Assembly (NCBI RefSeq): GCF_001514145.1
Contig: NZ_KQ948661.1
Location: 124,001 to 188,000 of the forward strand
Direction of reading: 5' to 3'
Length of the DNA stretch: 64,000 bases
DNA from: Streptomyces canus
Lineage (GTDB): Bacteria; Actinomycetota; Actinomycetes; Streptomycetales; Streptomycetaceae
Shown: piece by piece, positions 59,203 through 64,000 of the stretch
How the letters are laid out: every line of letters starts with the position of its first letter
Numbering within the stretch: the stretch's first letter is position 1
The notes under the pieces: model-generated
What the model was told of the DNA's origin: nothing
The model's input: the letters and a program-made list of their open reading frames with translations, nothing else
Databases searched by the model: none
Program-made: the position numbers and the translations under genes

Positions 59203-60900
59203 ATGGCCGCCACCCCGCAGAACCCTGCCGCCGCAGCGCCCCGCCGCAAGGTGAGCCGTCACCGCGGTGAGGGTCAGTGGGCCGCGGGGCACCACACCCC
59301 GCTGAACGGCAACGAGCAGTTCAAGAAGGACGACGACGGTCTCAATGTGCGGACACGCATTGAGACGATCTACTCGAAGCGCGGCTTCGACTCGATCGAC
59401 CCCAACGACCTGCGCGGCCGGATGCGCTGGTGGGGCCTCTACACCCAGCGCAAGCCCGGGATCGACGGCGGCAAGACCGCGATCCTGGAGCCGGAGGAGC
59501 TGGACGACAAGTACTTCATGCTGCGGGTGCGGATCGACGGCGGACGCCTCACCACCCAGCAGCTGCGGGTGATCGGCGAGATCTCCGAGGAGTTCGCGCG
59601 CGGCAGCGCGGACGTCACCGACCGGCAGAACATCCAGCTGCACTGGATCCGTATCGAGGACGTCCCGGAGATCTGGAACCGCCTGGAGGCGGTCGGCCTG
59701 TCCACCACCGAGGCCTGCGGTGACACCCCGCGCGTGATCATCGGCTCGCCGGTCGCCGGCATCGCCGAGGACGAGATCATCGACGGCACCCGGGCCATCG
59801 ACGAGATCCACGAGCGGTACATCGGCAGCAAGGAGTTCTCCAACCTGCCCCGCAAGTTCAAGACGGCGATCTCCGGCTCGCCGCTCCTCGACGTGGTCCA
59901 CGAGATCAACGACATCGCCTTCGTCGGCGTCGAGCACCCCGAGCACGGCCCCGGTTTCGACCTGTGGGTCGGCGGCGGCCTGTCCACCAACCCGAAGCTC
60001 GGCGTCCGGCTCGGCGCCTGGGTTCCGCTGGACGAGGTGCCCGAGGTGTGGGCCGGTGTGGTCGGCATCTTCCGCGACTGGGGCTACCGCCGCCTGCGCA
60101 CCCGGGCCCGTCTGAAGTTCCTCGTCGCCGACTGGGGCCCGGAGAAGTTCCGCCAGGTCCTGGAGGACGACTACCTGAAGCGCAAGCTGGTCGACGGCCC
60201 CGCGCCCGCCGAGCCCTCGGGCCGCTGGCGCGACCACGTCGGCGTGCACCGCCAGAAGGACGGTCTGTTCTACGTCGGTTTCGCCCCGCGCGTCGGCCGT
60301 GTCGACGGCACCACGCTGACGAAGATCGCCGAGGCCGCGGAGGCGCACGGCTCGGGCCGGGTCCGGACCACCGTCGAACAGAAGATGATCATCCTCGATG
60401 TCGAGGAGGCGCAGGTCCAGCCGCTCGTCGAGGCCCTGGAGGCGCTCGACCTCACCGCCAAGCCCTCCCCGTTCCGGCGCGGCACCATGGCCTGCACCGG
60501 CATCGAGTACTGCAAGCTCGCCATCGTCGAGACCAAGGCGCGCGGCTCGCAGCTGATCGACGAACTGGAGCGCCGGATCCCGGACTTCGACGAGCCGCTC
60601 ACCATCAACCTCAACGGCTGCCCCAACGCCTGCGCCCGTATCCAGGTGGCGGACATCGGTCTCAAGGGCCAGCTGGTCCTCAACGACCGGGGCGAGCAGG
60701 TCGAGGGCTACCAGGTGCACCTGGGCGGCGCGCTCGGCCTGGAGGCCGCCTTCGGCCGCAAGGTGCGGGGCCTGAAGGTCACCTCCGAGGAGCTGCCCGA
60801 CTACGTCGAGCGCGTCCTGAAGCGGTTCCAGGCCGAGCGCGAGGAGGGCGAGCGCTTCGCCGCCTGGGCCTCGCGTGCCAGCGAGGAGGCCCTCTCATGA
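59203..60900 (+). CDS. ferredoxin-dependent sulfite (nitrite/sulfite) reductase
   Basis: The 565-residue cytoplasmic enzyme reduces sulfite to sulfide with siroheme and a [4Fe-4S] cluster. The cluster ligands are Cys431 and Cys437 in ACTGIEYCK, and Cys473 and Cys477 in NGCPNACAR. Two ferredoxin-like half domains are visible, with siroheme-binding basic residues (RVRTTVEQKM). It corresponds to the mycobacterial NirA/SirA type. It is the first large gene of the operon and overlaps the next start by four bases (ATGA). Confidence 0.95.
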   Translation: MAATPQNPAAAAPRRKVSRHRGEGQWAAGHHTPLNGNEQFKKDDDGLNVRTRIETIYSKRGFDSIDPNDLRGRMRWWGLYTQRKPGIDGGKTAILEPEELDDKYFMLRVRIDGGRLTTQQLRVIGEISEEFARGSADVTDRQNIQLHWIRIEDVPEIWNRLEAVGLSTTEACGDTPRVIIGSPVAGIAEDEIIDGTRAIDEIHERYIGSKEFSNLPRKFKTAISGSPLLDVVHEINDIAFVGVEHPEHGPGFDLWVGGGLSTNPKLGVRLGAWVPLDEVPEVWAGVVGIFRDWGYRRLRTRARLKFLVADWGPEKFRQVLEDDYLKRKLVDGPAPAEPSGRWRDHVGVHRQKDGLFYVGFAPRVGRVDGTTLTKIAEAAEAHGSGRVRTTVEQKMIILDVEEAQVQPLVEALEALDLTAKPSPFRRGTMACTGIEYCKLAIVETKARGSQLIDELERRIPDFDEPLTINLNGCPNACARIQVADIGLKGQLVLNDRGEQVEGYQVHLGGALGLEAAFGRKVRGLKVTSEELPDYVERVLKRFQAEREEGERFAAWASRASEEALS

Positions 60901-61076
60901 GCGAGCGGGCCGCCCCCTTCTACTGCCCCTACTGCGGCGACGAGGACCTCCGTCCGAGCGAGGAGTCTCACGGCGCGTGGGAATGCGCGGCGTGCAACCG
61001 CGCATTCCAGTTGAAGTTCCTCGGGCTGCTCGCCCGGGGCCTTCGGCACACCGACGCAGGGGGAGATCAGATATGA
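60897..61076 (+). CDS. small zinc-ribbon protein in the sulfate operon
   Basis: The 59-residue protein carries two Cys pairs (FYCPYCGDED and WECAACNRAFQLKF) spaced like a zinc ribbon or rubredoxin-like knuckle. Both ends overlap neighbours by four bases (ATGA with the sulfite reductase and with cysH), so it is real and translationally coupled. It is conserved at this place in Streptomyces sulfur operons as far as I recall. A role as redox or assembly partner of the reductases is a guess. Confidence 0.85.
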   Translation: MSERAAPFYCPYCGDEDLRPSEESHGAWECAACNRAFQLKFLGLLARGLRHTDAGGDQI

Positions 61077-61783
61077 CGGCGATTCAGGAAGAGCGCGCGA
61101 CCGAGGATCTCAAGGCGCTCGCCGAGCAGGCGGGCCGCGACCTGGAGGACGCCTCGGCGCTGGAGATCCTCCAGTGGGCGGTCGACACCTTCGGCAAGCG
61201 CTTCTGCGTGACCTCCTCGATGGAGGACGCGGTGGTGGCACATCTGGCGTCCCGGGTCCTCAAGGGCGTGGACGTCGTCTTCCTCGACACCGGCTACCAC
61301 TTCGAGGAGACCATCGGCACCCGGGACGCGGTCGAGGCCGTGATGGACGTGAACGTCATCACGCTGTCGCCGACGCGGACGGTCGCCGAGCAGGACGCGG
61401 AGTTCGGCCCGAAGCTGCACGACCGCGACCCCGACCTGTGCTGCAAGATGCGCAAGGTCGAGCCGCTGGAGCGGGGCCTGAAGGACTACCTGGCCTGGGC
61501 GACCGGTCTGCGCCGCGACGAGTCCCCGACCCGGGCCAACACCCCGGTGGTCGGCTGGGACGAGAAGCGGCAGAAGGTCAAGATCTCCCCGATCGCCCGC
61601 TGGACCCAGGACGACGTGGACGCGTATGTCGCGGAACACGGCGTCCTCACCAACCCGTTGCTCATGGACGGCTACGCCTCCGTCGGCTGCGCCCCCTGCA
61701 CCCGCCGTGTCCTGGAGGGCGAGGACGCGCGCGCCGGCCGCTGGGCGGGCAGCGCCAAGACCGAGTGCGGGCTGCACGGATGA
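61073..61783 (+). CDS. cysH: phosphoadenylyl/adenylyl-sulfate reductase
   Basis: The 236-residue enzyme reduces activated sulfate to sulfite. CC at 123-124, CxxC at 206-209 (GCAPC) and the C-terminal ECGLHG with catalytic Cys232 form the CC-CxxC [4Fe-4S] pattern of APS-type reductases. SSMEDAVVAHLA is the nucleotide-binding loop. It overlaps the zinc-ribbon gene by four bases. Confidence 0.93.
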   Translation: MTAIQEERATEDLKALAEQAGRDLEDASALEILQWAVDTFGKRFCVTSSMEDAVVAHLASRVLKGVDVVFLDTGYHFEETIGTRDAVEAVMDVNVITLSPTRTVAEQDAEFGPKLHDRDPDLCCKMRKVEPLERGLKDYLAWATGLRRDESPTRANTPVVGWDEKRQKVKISPIARWTQDDVDAYVAEHGVLTNPLLMDGYASVGCAPCTRRVLEGEDARAGRWAGSAKTECGLHG

Positions 61784-61806
61784 CGACATCTACCAAGGAG
61801 TTGCAC

Positions 61807-62343
61807 GTGACGACCGGAGCCACCGTCTGGCTCACGGGTCTGCCGAGTGCCGGCAAGACCACCATCGCGTACGAGCTGGCCGGCCGGCTGCGCGAGGAGG
61901 GCCACCTCGTCGAGGTGCTCGACGGCGACGAGATCCGCGAGTTCATCTCCGCGGGCCTCGGCTTCAGCCGCGAGGACCGGCACACCAACGTGCAGCGCAT
62001 CGGCTTCCTCGCCGAACTGCTCGCCCGCAACGGCGTGAAGGCGCTGGTCCCGGTCATCGCGCCCTACACCGACAGTCGTGACGCGGTGCGCAAGCGCCAC
62101 CAGGAGAGCGGCGCGGCCTACCTCGAGATCCACGTGGCGACTCCGGTCGAGGTGTGCTCCGTACGCGATGTGAAGGGCCTGTACGCCAAGCAGGCCGCGG
62201 GTGAGCTGTCCGGGCTGACCGGGGTCGACGACCCCTACGAGGAGCCCGAGTCGCCCGATCTGCGCATCGAGTCGCAGAACCAGACCGTCCACGAGTCCGC
62301 GGCGGCGGTCCACGCGCTGCTCACCGAGAGGGGACTGGCATGA
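61807..62343 (+). CDS. cysC: adenylyl-sulfate kinase
   Basis: The 178-residue P-loop kinase phosphorylates APS to PAPS. Walker A is GLPSAGKTT, the APS-binding region is DGDEIREFISAGLGFSREDR, and the kinase motif VRDVKGLYAKQAAGE is present. I chose the GTG at 61807, which has AAGGAG six bases upstream. An ATG at 61780 overlapping the cysH stop is in frame but has no ribosome site. The stop overlaps cysD by four bases. Confidence 0.92.
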   Translation: MTTGATVWLTGLPSAGKTTIAYELAGRLREEGHLVEVLDGDEIREFISAGLGFSREDRHTNVQRIGFLAELLARNGVKALVPVIAPYTDSRDAVRKRHQESGAAYLEIHVATPVEVCSVRDVKGLYAKQAAGELSGLTGVDDPYEEPESPDLRIESQNQTVHESAAAVHALLTERGLA

Positions 62344-63278
62344 CGACGACCGTTGCGAAGGTGGAAGAGGGCACGGAGGCTCCGTACGCCCTGTCCCACC
62401 TGGACGCGCTGGAGTCCGAGGCGGTGCACATCTTCCGTGAGGTGGCGGGTGAGTTCGAGCGGCCGGTGATCCTGTTCTCCGGCGGCAAGGACTCCATCGT
62501 CATGCTGCATCTGGCGCTGAAGGCGTTCGCCCCCGCGGCGGTCCCCTTCTCGCTGCTGCACGTGGACACCGGGCACAACTTCCCCGAGGTCCTCGAGTAC
62601 CGGGACCGTACGGTCGCCCAGCACGGTCTGCGGCTGCATGTGGCCTCCGTGCAGGACTACATCGACCGGGGTGTCCTCAAGGAGCGCCCGGACGGCACTC
62701 GCAACCCGCTGCAGACGCTGCCGCTGACCGAGAAGATCCAGGCGGAGAAGTTCGACGCCGTCTTCGGCGGCGGCCGCAGGGACGAGGAGAAGGCCCGGGC
62801 CAAGGAGCGGGTGTTCTCGCTGCGGGACGAGTTCTCCCAGTGGGACCCGCGCCGCCAGCGCCCCGAACTGTGGAACCTGTACAACGGCCGCCACGCCCCC
62901 GGCGAACACGTCCGCGTCTTCCCGCTGTCCAACTGGACCGAGCTGGACGTCTGGCAGTACATCGCCCGCGAGGGCATCGAGCTCCCGGAGATCTACTTCG
63001 CCCACGAGCGTGAGGTGTTCTCGCGCAGCGGCATGTGGCTGACGGCGGGCGAGTGGGGCGGGCCCAAGGACGGCGAGAGCGTCGAGAAGCGCCTGGTGCG
63101 CTACCGGACCGTCGGTGACATGTCCTGCACGGGTGCCGTCGACTCCGACGCCGTGACGCTGGAGCAGGTCATCACGGAGATCGCCGCCTCCCGGCTCACC
63201 GAGCGCGGCGCCACCCGCGCCGACGACAAGATGTCCGAGGCCGCGATGGAAGACCGTAAGCGCGAGGGGTACTTCTAA
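62340..63278 (+). CDS. cysD: sulfate adenylyltransferase subunit 2
   Basis: The 312-residue PP-loop ATP pyrophosphatase has FSGGKDSIVMLHLALKAF, LHVDTGHNFPEVLEYRD and FGGGRRDEEKARAKER, with the canonical C-terminal region DRKREGYF. It adenylates sulfate to APS together with the GTPase CysN encoded two bases downstream. Confidence 0.96.
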   Translation: MTTTVAKVEEGTEAPYALSHLDALESEAVHIFREVAGEFERPVILFSGGKDSIVMLHLALKAFAPAAVPFSLLHVDTGHNFPEVLEYRDRTVAQHGLRLHVASVQDYIDRGVLKERPDGTRNPLQTLPLTEKIQAEKFDAVFGGGRRDEEKARAKERVFSLRDEFSQWDPRRQRPELWNLYNGRHAPGEHVRVFPLSNWTELDVWQYIAREGIELPEIYFAHEREVFSRSGMWLTAGEWGGPKDGESVEKRLVRYRTVGDMSCTGAVDSDAVTLEQVITEIAASRLTERGATRADDKMSEAAMEDRKREGYF

Positions 63279-63280
63279 GC

Positions 63281-64000
63281 ATGAGCACCACCACGGAACT
63301 CACCGAGACGACCCTTCTGCGGTTCGCGACCGCCGGTTCGGTCGACGACGGCAAGTCCACGCTCGTCGGCCGGCTGCTGCACGACTCCAAGTCGATCCTC
63401 ACGGACCAGCTGGAGGCCGTGGAGCGCGCGTCGGCGAGCCGGGGCGCCGAGGGCCCGGACCTCGCGCTGCTGACGGACGGGCTGCGCGCCGAGCGCGAGC
63501 AGGGCATCACCATCGACGTCGCGTACCGCTACTTCGCGACGCCGAAGCGCCGGTTCATCCTCGCCGACACCCCCGGCCACGTGCAGTACACCCGCAACAT
63601 GGTGACGGGTGCCTCCACCGCCGAGCTGACGGTGATCCTCATCGACGCCCGCAACGGCGTCGTCGAGCAGACCCGCCGGCACGCCGCCCTCGCGGCGCTG
63701 CTGCGGGTGCCGCACGTGGTGCTCGCCGTCAACAAGATGGACCTCGTCGACTACGCCGAGCCCGTCTTCGCCGCGATCGCCGAGGAGTTCACGGCGTACG
63801 CGCTCGAACTGGGCGTCCCGGAGGTCACCGCGATCCCGATCTCGGCGCTCGCCGGTGACAACGTGGTGGAGCCGTCCGCGAACATGGACTGGTACGGCGG
63901 CCCGACCGTCCTGGAGCACCTGGAGACGGTCCCGGTCACCCACGACCTGAGCCACTGCCACGCCCGCCTTCCCGTGCAGTACGTGATCCGGCCCCAGACC
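63281..64000 (+). CDS. cysN: sulfate adenylyltransferase subunit 1, N-terminal part
   Basis: The first 240 codons are inside the window and the frame is open at the edge. The EF-Tu-like GTPase motifs are complete: GSVDDGKSTLVGRLL (P-loop), REQGITIDVAYRYF (switch I), DTPGHVQYTRNM (G3) and NKMDLVDY (G4). GTP hydrolysis by CysN drives APS formation by CysD. Confidence 0.96.
   Translation, partial: MSTTTELTETTLLRFATAGSVDDGKSTLVGRLLHDSKSILTDQLEAVERASASRGAEGPDLALLTDGLRAEREQGITIDVAYRYFATPKRRFILADTPGHVQYTRNMVTGASTAELTVILIDARNGVVEQTRRHAALAALLRVPHVVLAVNKMDLVDYAEPVFAAIAEEFTAYALELGVPEVTAIPISALAGDNVVEPSANMDWYGGPTVLEHLETVPVTHDLSHCHARLPVQYVIRPQT

Overview
The window is chromosomal DNA of a Streptomyces or a close actinomycete. 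It has very high G+C, strongly GC-biased third codon positions, GTG starts, GGAGG-type ribosome sites, twin-arginine secretion signals, many LacI-family regulators and sugar ABC transporters without their own ATPase. No rRNA, tRNA, CRISPR array, prophage or insertion sequence was seen.

Layout. (1) 1-4.6 kb: miscellaneous genes (end of a hydrolase, DinB-like protein, VOC protein, secreted protein, HEAT/LRV-repeat protein). (2) 4.6-14 kb: a plant cell-wall polysaccharide locus with a DUF2264 protein, a rhamnogalacturonan acetylesterase, a family 4 rhamnogalacturonan lyase, a GH43 exo-beta-1,3-galactanase with a ricin-type lectin domain, a GH43 arabinofuranosidase-like enzyme and a wall/membrane-anchored beta-strand-repeat protein. 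Together these fit stripping and cutting of rhamnogalacturonan I and its galactan/arabinan side chains. (3) 14.1-27.5 kb: mmuM, a LacI regulator, then a long minus-strand operon reading ABC solute-binding lipoprotein, two permeases, a GH28-like beta-helix protein, two alginate-lyase-fold secreted proteins (one of 1116 residues with five extra modules) and a carboxylesterase. (4) 27.7-37 kb: a 2-hydroxyacid dehydrogenase, two more LacI regulators and a second ABC operon ending in a GH43 enzyme that carries twelve tandem 12-residue Pro-rich repeats between its two domains. AACCGGTT-type palindromes recur in front of the regulators and both transporter operons. (5) 37-43.5 kb: ordinary regulators, VOC proteins, an NmrA-like reductase and a YihY membrane protein.

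(6) 44.1-56.8 kb is the most interesting part: an apparent peptide-polymer locus. It encodes a membrane acetyltransferase-like protein, a carrier domain fused to the membrane-bound terminal region of epsilon-poly-lysine-synthetase (Pls) type enzymes, a separate adenylation-carrier protein, a TauD-type oxygenase, and SbnB-like and SbnA-like enzymes that make L-2,3-diaminopropionate. The natural reading is a split, two-protein synthetase making a poly- or oligo-(diaminopropionate), possibly hydroxylated. A 116-bp tandem repeat array follows, then an AidB-like acyl-CoA dehydrogenase and a GAF-domain regulator.

(7) 57-64 kb: a secreted protein, a GNAT acetyltransferase, then the assimilatory sulfate operon: a 27-codon leader peptide, sulfite reductase, a small zinc-ribbon protein, cysH, cysC, cysD and the beginning of cysN, mostly joined by 4-nt overlaps.
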